Shown: piece by piece, positions 48,262 to 60,125 of the stretch
Layout: each line of letters starts with the position of its first letter
Position numbering within the stretch: the first letter of the stretch is position 1
Source: Liolophura sinensis
Lineage: Eukaryota > Mollusca > Polyplacophora > Chitonida > Chitonidae
DNA length: 64,000 nt
Assembly: GCF_032854445.1 (NCBI RefSeq)
Contig: NC_088296.1
Coordinates: 1,180,001 to 1,244,000, forward strand
Direction: 5' to 3'
The notes under the pieces: model-generated
What the model saw: only the letters and a program-made list of their open reading frames with translations
Told to the model about the DNA's origin: nothing
Database searches by the model: none
Made by a program: the position numbers and the translations under genes

Positions 48262-49397
48262 TCTCTTATATGGTATATAGCGTCATTACACGCCGTCTGT
48301 TTTAACAGTGTACCTTACCTGACTATACCTGTGGTATATAGGGTCATTACACGCCGTCTGTTTTAACAGTGTACCTTACCTGACTATACCTGTGGTATAT
48401 AGCGTCATTACACGCCGTCTGTTTTAACAGTGTACCTTACCTGACTATACCTGTGGTATGTAGCTTCATTACACGCCGTGTGTCTTAACAGTGTACCTTA
48501 CCTGACTAAACCTGTAGTATGTGGCACCATTACACGCCGTCTGTTTTGACAGTGTACCTTACCTGACACTAACTGTGGTTTATAACGTCATTGCTCGCCG
48601 TCTGTTTTAACAGTGTACCTTACCTGACTATAACTGTGGTATACAGCGTCATTAAACGACGTCTGTTTTAACAGTGTACCTTACCTGACCCTACCTGTGG
48701 TATACAACGTCATTGCTCGCCGTCTGTTTTAACAGTGTACCTTACCTGACTATAACTGTGGTATACAGCGTCATTAAACGACGTCTGTTTTAACAGTGTA
48801 CTTACCTGACTCTACCTGTGGTATATACCTTCATTCCTCGCCGTCTGTTTTAACAGTGTACCTTACCTGACTATAACTGTGGTATATAGCGCCATTACAC
48901 GCCGTCTGTTTTAACAATGCACCTTACCTGACTCTACCTGTGGTATATAGCATCATTGCTCGCCGTCTGTTTTAACAGTGTACCTTACCTGACACTAACT
49001 GTGGTATATAGAGCCATTTCACGCCATCTGTTTTTACAGTGTGCCTTACTTGACTATACCTGTGGTATGTAGCGTCATTACACGCCATCTGTTTTAGCAG
49101 TGTACCTTACCTGACTGTACATGTGGTATATAGCTTCACTCCTCGCCGTCTGTTTTAACAGTGTACCTTACCTGACTATAACTGTGGTATATAGCGCCAT
49201 TACACGCCGTCTGTTTTAACAGTGTAGCTTACCTGACTGTAACTGTGGTATATAGCGTCATTACACGCCTTCTGTTTTAACAGTGTACCTTACCTGACTA
49301 TAACTGTGGTACATAGCGTCATTATGCGCCATCTGTTTTAACAGTGTACCTTACCTGACTATATATGTGGTACATGGCGTCATTATGCGCCATCTGT
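48262..49397. repeat. 61-bp minisatellite, about 18 copies
   Basis: Unit CGCCGTCTGTTTTAACAGTG, TACCTTACCTGACTATACCT, GTGGTATATAGCGTCATTACA. On the minus strand every full unit reads GTCAGGTAAGG, a consensus-like splice donor. Variation is mostly in the last third. Confidence 0.95.
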
Positions 49398-49865
49398 TTG
49401 CCTCCAGGCAATTTTTGGACACATTATTTCGTGGTTATTTATTCGCTGGTTACAATGTACAGCATATCTGATCTCTTTCTTTGGGACGAAATGAAAGACA
49501 TTATAATTCATGTATTCAGGGGAATAGTGTTCCTATGAAAGGCTTCTCTTTTTGACTCTTAAACAGCTTATCCTGTGCAAAGCTCTATTCTACTGTAGCA
49601 GTGAATTTTAAGGACTGTTATAATTCCTGTGATGGCTATAGAACATACGAAATGTGAGTTTCAAAAACCCTTTTTGGATTGAAAAGTTTGTGAATTTCCC
49701 CGCTCTCACTTCGTATGGGGCCTTAGTGACAATAAGCAGTCGGGAAATTTGATTGGCTGATGAGTCATGTCATTCAATTGAAGAGAGTCACAGTTTTCAT
49801 CTCCAAATTTTCATTGCCTTCATGTTTTGGACGAAAGGACAGTTTTATGTCATTTATTTTCGTCA
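49398..49865. other. Spacer, nothing recognised
   Basis: No exon-like frame. Confidence 0.4.
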
Positions 49866-50281
49866 GGCCGTGCGTTGGAGCGACGTTATGATTCAATGGA
49901 CTAAACCGCAGGCAATCAAATACTGGGACCAAGTCAGGCCGTACGTTAGAGCGACGTTATGAGTTAACGGACTGATCCTCATGACGTACGTTGGAGCGAC
50001 GTTATGAGTCAACGGACAGATCCTCAGGACGTACGTTAGAGCGACGTTATGAGTCAACGGAAAGATCCTCAGGCCGTACGTTGGAGCGACGTTATGAGTC
50101 AACGAACAGATCCTCAGGACGTACGTTGGAGCGACGTTATGAGCCAACGGACAGATCCTCAGGACGTACGTTAAAGCGACGTTATGAGTCAACGGACAGA
50201 TCCCCAGGACGTACGTTGGAGCGACGTTATGAGTCAACGGACAGATCCTCAGGACGTACGTTAGAGCGACGTTATGAGTCA
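49866..50281. repeat. 45-bp minisatellite, about 9 copies
   Basis: Unit GTACGTTGGAGCGACGTTAT, GAGTCAACGGACAGATCCTC, AGGAC. The length is a multiple of 3, so 15-residue repeats are open on both strands (ERRYESTDRSSGRTL; THNVALTYVLRICPL). The first unit at about 49869 is diverged and spaced 72 bp from the next. Confidence 0.95.
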
Positions 50282-51217
50282 CAGGCATCAAATACTGAGA
50301 CCCAGTCCACAAAATCATTTCTGCCTTACATCAGAATTAAAACCTCGTTACAGTAATTAGTTTTCGGGTCTGGAATGTAGACATTTGTTTGACGATAACA
50401 CTTATGAAGTGATAAAAGTTTTGATTTGTAGGGTTGAAAAATAACCTCTAAAATTGTGTTTCCAAATTAAACTGAAGTCAGGAATGGATTTATGGGATCG
50501 GATCCAGGCTTTATGCCAGTCGATCATTGTTCTCGGAATGATCAGGAATTCTCCTAAAAGTTTGGTTGTTGGCAAAAGCATTTACTCGGTGCCACGTCGC
50601 GAAAATGATCCTTGTGTTACGGACCCGTCTTTAAATATTGCATTAGATTTTAGTTTATTTCTTCCAGAGCCTTTGTCTCACCTACATTATCCTATTTGTT
50701 TACGTTATAGCGTGCACTGTAATTCAGTCCAACGTTCTTGAGGCTTTGGTGTTTATGAGTTTAGTGTCATTGTACATAGGATATACATTCTGGAAATATC
50801 TATCGGTGTTGTAAGCATGTTTACGATCAAACTATCCAGAATTTTCTTTCACGTTAGTCTATAAAATTGAGTGACAGAGTGAAGATCGCAGACATTTCAG
50901 GGCATTCATTCATTCAAGTCCACTTATGAGCAGTTATTTACTCAAGTCCATTTGGGAGCAGTCATATTTACTGTCATTGACTGCGAAGGATTTTGCTGGG
51001 TTTGGAGATATCGGCTTTCACGCCATTCGACATTCGTCACTTATACTCCATTTTCTGTACGCAGCACTTTTTGAGCTTGAGTTTCGCCACTTGCTATTTT
51101 GGAACTTGTATCGTTCATTGTCTCTTTGTGCCATTAGGTACATTTCATCCCATTTTCCCCTGAAAGTGACTTTACGTGGACTGACTCGCCTCTGGAAGCC
51201 GGAATATTCCATCCGGA

Positions 51218-51277
<60 letters not shown>

Positions 51278-52198
51278 TTGTAATTATAAAGTTATAAAGT
51301 AGAGTGAAATGAAATCCATGTGTTCTTCTTTCAGTGAGAAAAGTGTATCGTAAATATGGCGACGTAACGAACGGTATTAGAAACTCCGAACGTTCGGTAA
51401 AGATCCGACAGTTTTAAAAAAAAAAGGAAGAAAATCTTGACATAAGATCCACGATATGCAAGGCTAATTCGTCAAATTGACCAAAAAAAAAACAGATATG
51501 TGGTAAGACATATCTACTCACCAGAATGGGTTAAGAAAAAGTCTTGTTTCTTATTTTGGTGAGAAGGAGGGTTAGAGGTATTTTTCTGGTGTTGTACCCA
51601 TTTTCCTTGTTCCGCTTTCTATTATCGTAATGATAACTCGCAACTCGAGCACGCATTCCTGATATACGACACAGCGACATCGCGAACAACCATTACACCA
51701 AGACAAGTGTCGCTTTTAACAAGGAGAAATCGCCACTTACCACACTGTAAAACCAACCCTAGTCCGAAGTATCCAACACCGCGCTTCAGGCCATGTTTGT
51801 AAAGCAAACACTTAGTCTCCCCTCAATCCACGGACAACAAAATAAACACATAAATTATAGACAAATGATATGTCATATTTTACTCATATGACTTCCTTTT
51901 CATTTTGCTGACCGATTTCTGGCTTCATTCGGGTCAACAGGGACAAACAGACTTTTATCAACGCACCGCAGTGTATCTGGATTTAAAACAATGGATATAC
52001 ATGTATAAACATGACCTGGCGATCGAGAAAATCTGCAAGTCACGCCAAACGTCAAACGGCCCGAAAATCTAGCACAAGTACGAGTACGCTACACATCTCG
52101 TTAAAGTCACTCATAAATCCGTTCAGATTGACTTCACTTTGAAGCATTGCTTTTGAGATTTAAGCTTAATAACACCAACAAAGAAGAATACGGAGCCC
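50282..52198. other. Intergenic; (TA)n at 51218-51272
   Basis: An unrecognised 95-codon frame (50454-50741) and a 123-codon frame (50926-51297) that runs into the TA repeat. Neither has recognisable domains or convincing splice signals. Confidence 0.45.
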
Positions 52199-53284
52199 TG
52201 TTTGTGATGGGTTCCTACCATTTCGCTGACCACTGCCACCGCACTAGGTGGGTTTTAATGGGCTCATACCATTTTGCTGACCACTACCACCGCACTAGGT
52301 GGGTTTTAATGGGTTCATACCATTTCGCTGACCACTGCCACCGCACTAGGTAGGTTTTAATGGGTTCATATGTTTTCACTGACCACTGGCACCGCACTAA
52401 GGTGGGTTTTAATGGGTTCATACTATTTTGCTGACCACTGCCACCGCACTAAGGTGGGTTTTAATGGGTTCATACCTTTGCGCTGACCACTGCCACCGCA
52501 CTAAGGTGGGTTTTAATGGGTTCATACCATTTCGCTGACCACTGCCACCGCACTAGGTAGGTTTTAATGGGTTCATATGTTTTCACTGACCACTGGCACC
52601 GCACTAAGGTGGGTTTTAATGGGTTCATACTATTTTGCTGACCACTGCCACCGCACTAAGGTGGGTTTTAATGGGTTCATACCTTTTTGCTGACCACTGC
52701 CACCGCACTAAGGTGGGTTTTAATGGGTTCATACCATTTCGCTGACCACTGCCACCGCACTAGGTAGGTTTTAATGGGTTCATATGTTTTCACTGACCAC
52801 TGCCACCGCACTAAGATGGGTTTTAATGGGTTCATACCATTTTGCTGACCACTACCACCGCACTAAGGTGTGTTTTAATGGGTTCATACCCTTTCGGTGA
52901 CCACTGCCACTGCACTAGGTAGGTTTTAATGGGTTCATACGTTTTCACTGACCACTGCCACCGCACTAAGGTGGGTTTTAATGGGTTCATACCATTTCGC
53001 TGACCACTGCCACCGCACTAGGTAGGTTTTAATGGGTTCATATGTTTTCACTGACCACTGCCACTGCACTCGGTGGGTTTTAATGGGTTCATACCATTTC
53101 GCTGACCACTGGCACCGCACTAGGTAGGTTTTAATGGGTTCATACCATTTTGCTGACCACTGCCACCGCACTCGGTGGGTTTTAATGGGCTCATACCTTT
53201 TTGCTGACCACTGCCACTGCACTAGGTAGGTTTTAATGGGTTCATACCATTTCGCTGACCACGGCCACCGCACTAAGGTGGGCT
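52199..53284. repeat. 52-bp minisatellite, about 21 copies, with 207-bp higher-order repeat
   Basis: Unit TTTTAATGGGTTCATACCAT, TTCGCTGACCACTGCCACCG, CACTAAGGTGGG. Four variants occur in fixed order (TATGTTTTCACTG, TACTATTTTGCTG, TACCTTTGCGCTG, TACCATTTCGCTG). The first recurs at 52364, 52571 and 52778, exactly 207 bp apart. Confidence 0.95.
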
Positions 53285-53331
53285 TTTATCTTTGACAGTT
53301 GTCAATTAAAACAACGACTACATATTTTGGT

Positions 53332-53635
53332 AGGGGGCCTCCGTGACTCAGTCGGTTAGCGCGCTAGCGCAGCGTAATGACCCAGGAGTCTTTCACCAAT
53401 GCGGTCGCTGTGAGTTCAAGTCCAGTTCATGCTGGATTCCTCTCCGGCCGTTAGTGGGAAGGTCTGCCAGCAACTTGCGGATGGTCGTGGGTTTCCCCCG
53501 GACTGTGCCCGGTTTCACCCACCATAATGCTGGCCGCCGTTGTATAAGTGAAATATTCTTGAAGACAGCGTAAAACACCAATCAAATAAATAAAAATATA
53601 AATAAATACATAGATAAATAAATAAATAAATAAAA
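53332..53635 (+). mobile_element. Full-length SINE family 1 with target-site duplication
   Basis: Best copy in the window. Head GGGGCCTCCGTGACTCAGTC, with an A-box-like TGACTCAGTCGG at 53344-53355 and B box GTTCAAGTC at 53414-53422 (internal pol III promoter of a tRNA-derived SINE). Then comes the conserved body including CCACCATAATGCTGGCCGCC and a long AAATAAAT tail. ATATTTTGGT flanks it at 53322-53331 and 53636-53645, a 10-bp target-site duplication, so it is a fairly recent insertion. It needs a LINE partner in trans; none is in the window. Confidence 0.92.
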
Positions 53636-53645
53636 ATATTTTGGT

Positions 53646-54589
53646 TATCGCTTCAATCGTATGTGCCTTACACACACAAATTCCTCGCACCAAAAGTTAC
53701 CGTTTCTGTGAACCATGTAAACCGATTCACTTAAAGCATACATGAAGATGAACTCTAAAACACAGATAATATTTCTATGAAGAAAAATGTGACCCAAAAT
53801 TGTTTGGAGGTATTATTTACTCTTGTTTATTATTCCTCTATATTATGCATATTTTCCATCAACTGTCGGATTTCTTCAGAAATTACGTCATCATGGCTGT
53901 TGCTCAGAACTTGCTGAACACCCCTGAAGTGCCCCGGGACCGATGAACCGTGTCGCTACAATGTAGATAAGGTGACATGTATACACATACTGCGTGGTTT
54001 CTGCTTGAAAGCTTAGCGCCACCTCCGCGCCCCTATACCTACCCCCATTCGGTCTGTTCCCCAAACCCCCGACCCAATTGGCCAGACCCACACGGTCTGT
54101 CACCTACAGAGTTCTTGTTAAACAGGAATCATCGTTGACGTCACCGCTGCAAACAACTAAATTTCCGGACTGAACGCTGGAGCCTGAAGAAAACAGTACT
54201 TCGAAGCCATTTTTAACCCCCAAAGTGAAAGTTGTTAACTTTGTTTTGTACCGTTATATGTTATTACACATGATAATCTGGACATGAAAAATGCAGCCAA
54301 AGTGTTTTAGGTATTCTTTACCATTCGCCTGACATTGCTTGTAAGAATAGTGACATTTATTTAAACCAATAGGTGCTTATAAGCACGAGCTTCTACCTAT
54401 TGTGGCGTCCAGTTACACTTCAATGATCGGTTGACTGATGTTTTATACGTCGTGGATACAAGTTTTAAACACTTTATATCTAATTTTACCATAGCCATAG
54501 CCAATTTTAATAACCTTCTGATTTCTTCTATGGCATTTGCATTGTGAGATCCTTACATGTATAGCGAATTTTATGTCACTGCGAATAAC
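53646..54589. other. Intergenic, nothing recognised
   Basis: No array, SINE or convincing exon. Confidence 0.45.
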
Positions 54590-54735
54590 AACATTCAAGC
54601 TGACAATTCAGTGCCGAAAAAGTAACGACATTTAGGCTGACAATTCAATGCCGAAGAAATAACGACATTCAGGCTTACAATTCAATGCCGAAGAAATATT
54701 GACTTTCAGGCTGACAATTCAATGCCGAAGAAATA
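54590..54735. repeat. About 37-bp minisatellite, 4 copies
   Basis: Unit GACATTCAGGCTGACAATTC, AATGCCGAAGAAATAAC with scattered differences. Confidence 0.92.
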
Positions 54736-54870
54736 TTTTACTCTTCGTGTAAATATCACACAGGCACCTTGTAATTTCAGAATACAGTTTATATGTGAAC
54801 TCTGACCTTAATACGTGAACTCTGACCTTATTGGCACAAAGGTATTCGGGAGCTTAGGTAATTCTTCACA

Positions 54871-54897
54871 CACACACACGCACACACACACACACAA
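54871..54897. repeat. (CA)n microsatellite
   Basis: About 13 dinucleotides with one CG interruption. Confidence 0.95.
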
Positions 54898-54924
54898 ACC
54901 AACCACACCTGTGAGGCAATTTTT

Positions 54925-55615
54925 ATATCGCTGTCAACTAAGATATTTGTTTGTTGGAGATAAGTGTATACGGACTTAAACTAACAAATTGGCTACATTG
55001 ATATAAATTTATATCGTCTTCAACTAAGATATTTGTTTGCTAACACACGTCATCTTCAGCTATACGCGTAAGAGTATTTGCTTGCTTCAGAGATGTTTAT
55101 AGCCCTTTCGAACTTCAGCTTGCTTGAACTAAATTGGCCTTCAACTGAGATTTGCTTGTTTATTTATTTATTTGATTGGTGTTTTACTCCGGACTTTTCA
55201 CTTATACGAAATAATGCAGCCTGCATTATGGTGGGATAAAATTGGGCTGAGCCCGGGGGAAATATTCGACCATCCACAGGTTGCCGACAGACCTTCCCAT
55301 GTACGGTCGGAGATGCTGCCAGCATGAGCTGGATTCAAACTTACAGTGACCACACTGGTGAGAGGCATTATTCCGCTGTGGCGTGCTATCCCCCTCGGCC
55401 AAGGACGTTTTGAGATTTGTTTGTTTCTTCCAGAGCTCTACCGCCTTGAGATATTTGCATGTTTCAGAGAAATTTACATCGTCTTCGGCGATGATATTTG
55501 CTTGTTTGAGAGAAGTTTATATCGTTTTTAGCTATGATATTTGATTCTTTGAGAAAAATTCATATCATCTTTAGAAATGATTTTTTGCTTCCTTGAGAGA
55601 AATTTATATCAACTA
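54925..55615. repeat. Old degenerate minisatellite split by a SINE
   Basis: A roughly 43-bp phrase, GATATTTGCTTGTTTGAGAG, AAATTTATATCGTCTTCAGC, occurs in worn copies both before 55147 and after 55426. The SINE at 55162-55411 sits inside it. Confidence 0.8.
55162..55411 (-). mobile_element. SINE family 1 inserted in a minisatellite, with target-site duplication
   Basis: Reverse orientation: tail ATTTATTTATTTGATTGGTG, then GCAGCCTGCATTATGGTGGG, GAGCCCGGGGGAAATATTCG, GTACGGTCGGAGATGCTGCC, and the head with AGCTGGATTCAAACTTACAG. Flanked by GAGATTTGCTTGTTT (55147-55161) and GAGATTTGTTTGTTT (55412-55426), a 15-bp duplication with one mismatch. Confidence 0.88.
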
Positions 55616-55734
55616 GGATGTGCGCTTGTTCCCTACATCTTTAACGTCATTTTGGGCGGTAATTTGAGAAACATTACAAAGACATCTCACTGCAGTACAC
55701 TGCAGGCGGGGTTCATGTTGAGGATAACCCACTA

Positions 55735-57660
55735 AGACAGACACCCGACACTAAACACGACACCAAGTCACGGTCTACTGACATCAGACTTGAAGGCCCA
55801 CCCTGTCACAGCATACTGAAACCAAACATGATGCTCCCCACAGTCACAGTATACTGACACCACACATGATGCTCCGCACAGTCACAGTATACTGACAACA
55901 GACATGATGCTCTGCAGTCAGAGTATACTGACACCACACGTGATGCTCCGCACAGTCACAGTATACTGACAACAGACATGATGCTCTGCAGTCAGAGTAT
56001 ACTGGCACCTGACATAATGTTCCGTACAGTCACAGTATACTGACACCTGACATGATGCTCCACACAGTCACAGTATACTGACACGAGACATAATGCTCCA
56101 CACAATCACAGTATACTGACACTAGACATGATGCTCCGCACAGTCACAGTATACTGACACTAAACACGATACCTCACCAAATCACAGTATACAGACACAA
56201 AGAAGACGACCCACCCAGTCACCGTATATTGACACCAGACATAACTCTCCATCCAATCACATAATACTAACATCTTATACGACACTCTACCTAATTACGG
56301 TTGATAGAAACCCCATTACATTGACACCAGACATGACACTCCACTCAATCGCATACTGACGCCATACATGAGACCCTACCCTATCACACTGGTTTGAAAT
56401 CACGCCTGACACCCCACAAAATACTCTCTAGTTATATCAGATATGATCAAATACTGACACCACTTAAACACGACACCCTCTCAGTCCCTGTATACTGACG
56501 CTGTTTAAACACGACACCCTCTCATTCCCTGTGTACTGACACCATTTAAGCACGACATCCTCTCAGTCCCTGTATACTAACACTATTTAAACACGACACC
56601 CTCTCAGTCCCTGTATACTGACGCTGTTTAAACACGACATCCTCTCAGTTCCTGTATACTGACATCATTTAAGCACGACACCCTTTCAGTCCCTGTATAC
56701 TGAAACCATTTAAACACGACATCCTCTCAGTCCCTGTATACTGACACTATTTAAACACGACACCCTCTCAGTCTATATGTACTGACACCAGTTAAACACG
56801 ACATCCTCTCAGTCCCTGTATACTGACGCTATTTAAACACGACACCCTCTCAGTCTCTATGTACTGACACCAGTTAAACACGACATCCTCTCAGTCCCTG
56901 TATACTGACACCATTTAAACACGGCAGCCTCTCAGTTCCTGTGTACTGACACCATTTAAACACGGCAGCCTCTCAGTTCCTGTGGACTGACAGCATTTAA
57001 ACACGGCACCCTCTCAGTCCCTGTACACTGACGCTATTTAAACACGACAGCCTCTCAGTCCCTATGTACTGACACCATTTAAAGACGACATCCTCTCAGT
57101 CCCTGTACACTGACACCATTTAAAGACGACACCCTCTCAGTCCCTGTATACTGACACCATTTAAACACGACACCCTCTCAGTCCCTGTATACTGACACTA
57201 TTTAAACAGGCACCCCTCTTAATCCCTGTATACTGACACCATTTAAACACGACACCTATATCAAACAGGACACCCTCTCAGACCATGTATACTGACACCA
57301 CTAAAACACGACACCCTCTTAGTTCCTGTATACTGACACAACTAAAACACCACACCCTCTCAGTCCCTGTATACTGATACCACTAAAACACCACACCCTC
57401 TCAGTCCCTGTATACTGACACCACTAAAGCACTACACCCTCTCAGTCCCTGTGTACTGACACTATTTAAGCAGGCACCCCTGTCAGTCCCTGTACACTAA
57501 AACACGACACCCATATCAAACAGGACACCCTCTCAGTCCCTGTACACTGACACCACTTAAACAAAGCTCCCATCTAAGTCCCCGATTAATGACACCACTT
57601 AACAACGGCATCCTCTCAGTCAAACACACCACAGTTTAGTCCCTGACATCGCTTAAACAC
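55735..57660. repeat. 1.9-kb satellite-like array related to SINE family 2
   Basis: Two zones. 55735-56400: unit about 36-45 bp with GTCACAGTATACTGACACCA and GACATGATGCTCCGCACA. 56440-57660: about 28 units of about 42 bp with CTGACACCATTTAAACACGA and CACCCTCTCAGTCCCTGTATA. The shared GTATACTGACACC phrase, preceded by CAGTC or GTCACA, matches the body of SINE family 2 (CGGTCACAGTAATATACTGACACC at 38736). Confidence 0.93.
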
Positions 57661-57926
57661 GAAACCTCTTTAGAAGACTTTTCAGTGGAAAGAATAGAGC
57701 TAAACTGAGGAGAAAACAGGTCCATGAAAGAAACATAGAACAAACAGTCTGGGCTTTATCGTTTTATTATTTTTCTTCATACTGCATGCAAAGTATTGGG
57801 GAAACAAAAACAAATTTCACAAGACTTCTGATTCAATCGATTTCAACAAATACGCAGCAGTTATCCAGTGATAAACCCATCAAAGAGCAAATAAATTAAA
57901 AAAAGAAGTATTTATTACATACGTAC
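57661..57926. other. Spacer, nothing recognised
   Basis: AT-rich. Confidence 0.4.
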
Positions 57927-58032
57927 TCCCACCATAATGCTGGCCGCCGTCGTATAAGTCAGATGTCTTGAGTACAGCGTAAAAAGACAATCAAATAAAT
58001 AATTAAATAAATTATTACATACATACATACAT
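57927..58032 (+). mobile_element. SINE family 1, 3' fragment
   Basis: CTCCCACCATAATGCTGGCC, GCCGTCGTATAAGTCAGATG, CAATCAAATAAATAATTAAA and an ACAT-type tail. Confidence 0.85.
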
Positions 58033-58499
58033 TTCTGGGCTGCTATGTAAAAAGTGTAGCTGTCGCATTCTAGCGTAATTTAACACCTCAAGTAGTTTCC
58101 ACTTTTCTACCATGTAGAAGATATTGATAGGTTTATTTGTGTAAAAGTAAGATCACGGCGTTAGACGTTATAACAACGATTAAACAGATAAAGAAATAAA
58201 CTTTTCCTGTAGGATTAATTAACGTACGTTTTATATAGTACACAATTAGACACAAGTGGTCCGGTTACAAGGTGTATGAAGAAAAGAGGGTAGACGGATA
58301 TCAGGGATGGTGGGATTATAACTCTGTGGTCAGGACACGGCGTTAACCGCCTCATACTGGTGATTGTCAGGTAACACAATCCTCTTAGCCCCGCCTACAA
58401 ATTTGTTCGCCTAATAGGCTAGTAGCTCTCTCGTTCCGTGAGGTAATTAACTCACCCAGGTACATTTTCACAACCTGATCACCCCCGCAGATAGTTGAA

Positions 58500-58693
58500 A
58501 TGCAACGCCGAGTGGACTGGACCTCGGTGTAAAGCTGGCGGTGATTGATAACGAGAGACAGGCTGTTGTGTTGTAATTGTGCCGGTGATCGCCTGGCGCT
58601 ATCCACGGCACTTCGCGCCTGTAATACTGCCTTCGTGCTTGGGAACACAGGCCGTCTAAGACATTTCTGGCCGGGCCTGTGGCCACGCTGCGG
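58500..58693 (+). other. Possible upstream (5' UTR) exon of the 61.2 kb gene
   Basis: A GC-rich block ending in CGCTGCG/GTAAGT at 58693/58694, a strong donor. It could be spliced to the acceptor at 60884. No protein is proposed, and the start of the exon cannot be set from sequence. The minus-strand frames here are unrecognised. Confidence 0.3.
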
Positions 58694-59267
58694 TAAGTCA
58701 CATATAATATCAGAGCTTTCATGCACTGTAAATTTGTAGCATGAAGATATTCGCATATAAAAAACAACTAGAAAGTGGAATGTGGAACGACTTCTAAGAA
58801 ATCAATCCTCATGTATGTAAGAAAATGTGAAATATTCGGTTAAAATTAAGAGGACCATTTCATACTGTACTGTCCAGCCGAAAATAATCATAGAAAATTA
58901 TCTTTGAGAAATGTCATCATTTGCTATCCTTGGACAAAAGAAATTCTATTCAGAATCTCCGAGAAATAATCAGAAAATAAGATAAATATTGACAAGTACA
59001 CAAACAATTTCTGTGAAAAATATTGGCATGGACGAATATATACAAAAATAGAAATTCTACTAAGCCCTGGAAACTAAACAGTGAAAGACAAATGATTTCG
59101 TGATTTCTTACTCAGACGGAAGGTACAGGTGTACTTAGTAATGATGTGCACGTGGAAAGATTATTTGATGTCAATATAAAGCTGAGATTTACGTGCACAG
59201 TTGTCTGTTTCGCGTTATATTACCTATTCCTGGCTTCTACCTGTTCTCTACCTATTCTCCGGCAGTA
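58694..59267. other. Intergenic or first intron, nothing recognised
   Basis: AT-rich. Confidence 0.4.
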
Positions 59268-59426
59268 CCTGGAAAGGTCTGTCAGCAACGTGCGGATGGT
59301 CCTGGGTTTCCTCCGTGCTCTCCCCGGTTTCCTCCTACCATAATGTTGACCGCCGTTATAGAAGTGAAATACCGTTGAGTCCGGCTTAAAACACCAATCA
59401 AATAAATAAATAAATAAACAAGTAAC
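59268..59426 (+). mobile_element. SINE family 1, 5'-truncated
   Basis: GGAAAGGTCTGTCAGCAACG, CCTACCATAATGTTGACCGC, GAAGTGAAATACCGTTGAGT, ACACCAATC and (AAAT)n. Confidence 0.87.
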
Positions 59427-59666
59427 TACGCAAACAGTGGCTTCTTACTCAGGCTGAAGGTGCATGTGTACTAATGGCGTGCCCGTGATAAGATTACTTG
59501 ATGCATATCAATATAAGCCTATAGCTGAGATTTACATGCTGTTTTGACTTATATTACCTGTTCACATGGACAGAGGGATTCTAGATTTGCCCGCCCTCAC
59601 TGTCTGAGGGCCCTAGGTGACAGTAATCGATCAGTGGCGCTCGCGTGGCCGTTTGTGCGGTAAAAC

Positions 59667-59752
59667 GTTTGTCGACGGTCACTTGTCGTCCACTTGTCGA
59701 CGGCCGCTTGTCGTTCACTTGTCGACGGCCGCTTGTCGTCCACTTGTCGACG
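59667..59752. repeat. 25-bp tandem repeat, about 3 copies
   Basis: Unit CGACGGCCGCTTGTCGTCCA plus CTTGT. It contains GTCGAC and CGGCCG palindromes and is CpG-rich. Confidence 0.9.
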
Positions 59753-59799
59753 ACCAATGTTGTGTCCATATGTGTAAAAATTCCTGAGTAACTTTCCAG

Positions 59800-60125
59800 T
59801 GGTCGGTTTCTTTACGCCGGGCACTTCGGTTCCCTCCACCCATAAAAATGACCGCCGTCGAAGAAGTAAAGAATCCTAAATGTGTTAAATTACATGTTCA
59901 GTGTCCATAATTTGATCTGTGCATTATTTCGCTGATAGGAAGAAAGTGAACAAACTACCAAGATCTCCGCTACTATCGATCTAATGTTGCTGTTAGTATA
60001 TTATTGGAAATAAATCAGGCGTTTGATAAGCATGCTTGTCAGGTACATGCCGAAGGTCGAGGGTTTATCACCGGCACTGCGGGTTTCTCCACCCATAAAC
60101 TTGGCCGCCGTCATATATATGTATT
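59800..60125 (+). repeat. Two fragments of another SINE-like dispersed repeat
   Basis: 59805-59870 has CACTTCGGTTCCCTCCACCC, ATAAAAATGACCGCCGTCG. 60060-60115 has CACTGCGGGTTTCTCCACCC, ATAAACTTGGCCGCCGTC. They resemble family 1 at GGCCGCCGTC but have CTCCACCCATAAA where family 1 has CTCCCACCATAATG. Confidence 0.5.

Noticed and set aside
50454-51297. Two plus-strand frames of 95 and 123 codons
   Set aside because: No recognisable family; the second runs into a (TA)n repeat, and there are no credible exon boundaries.
58385-58767. Minus-strand frames of 123 and 99 codons
   Set aside because: The overlapping frames in a GC-richer block are unrecognised, and the strong donor here is on the plus strand instead.
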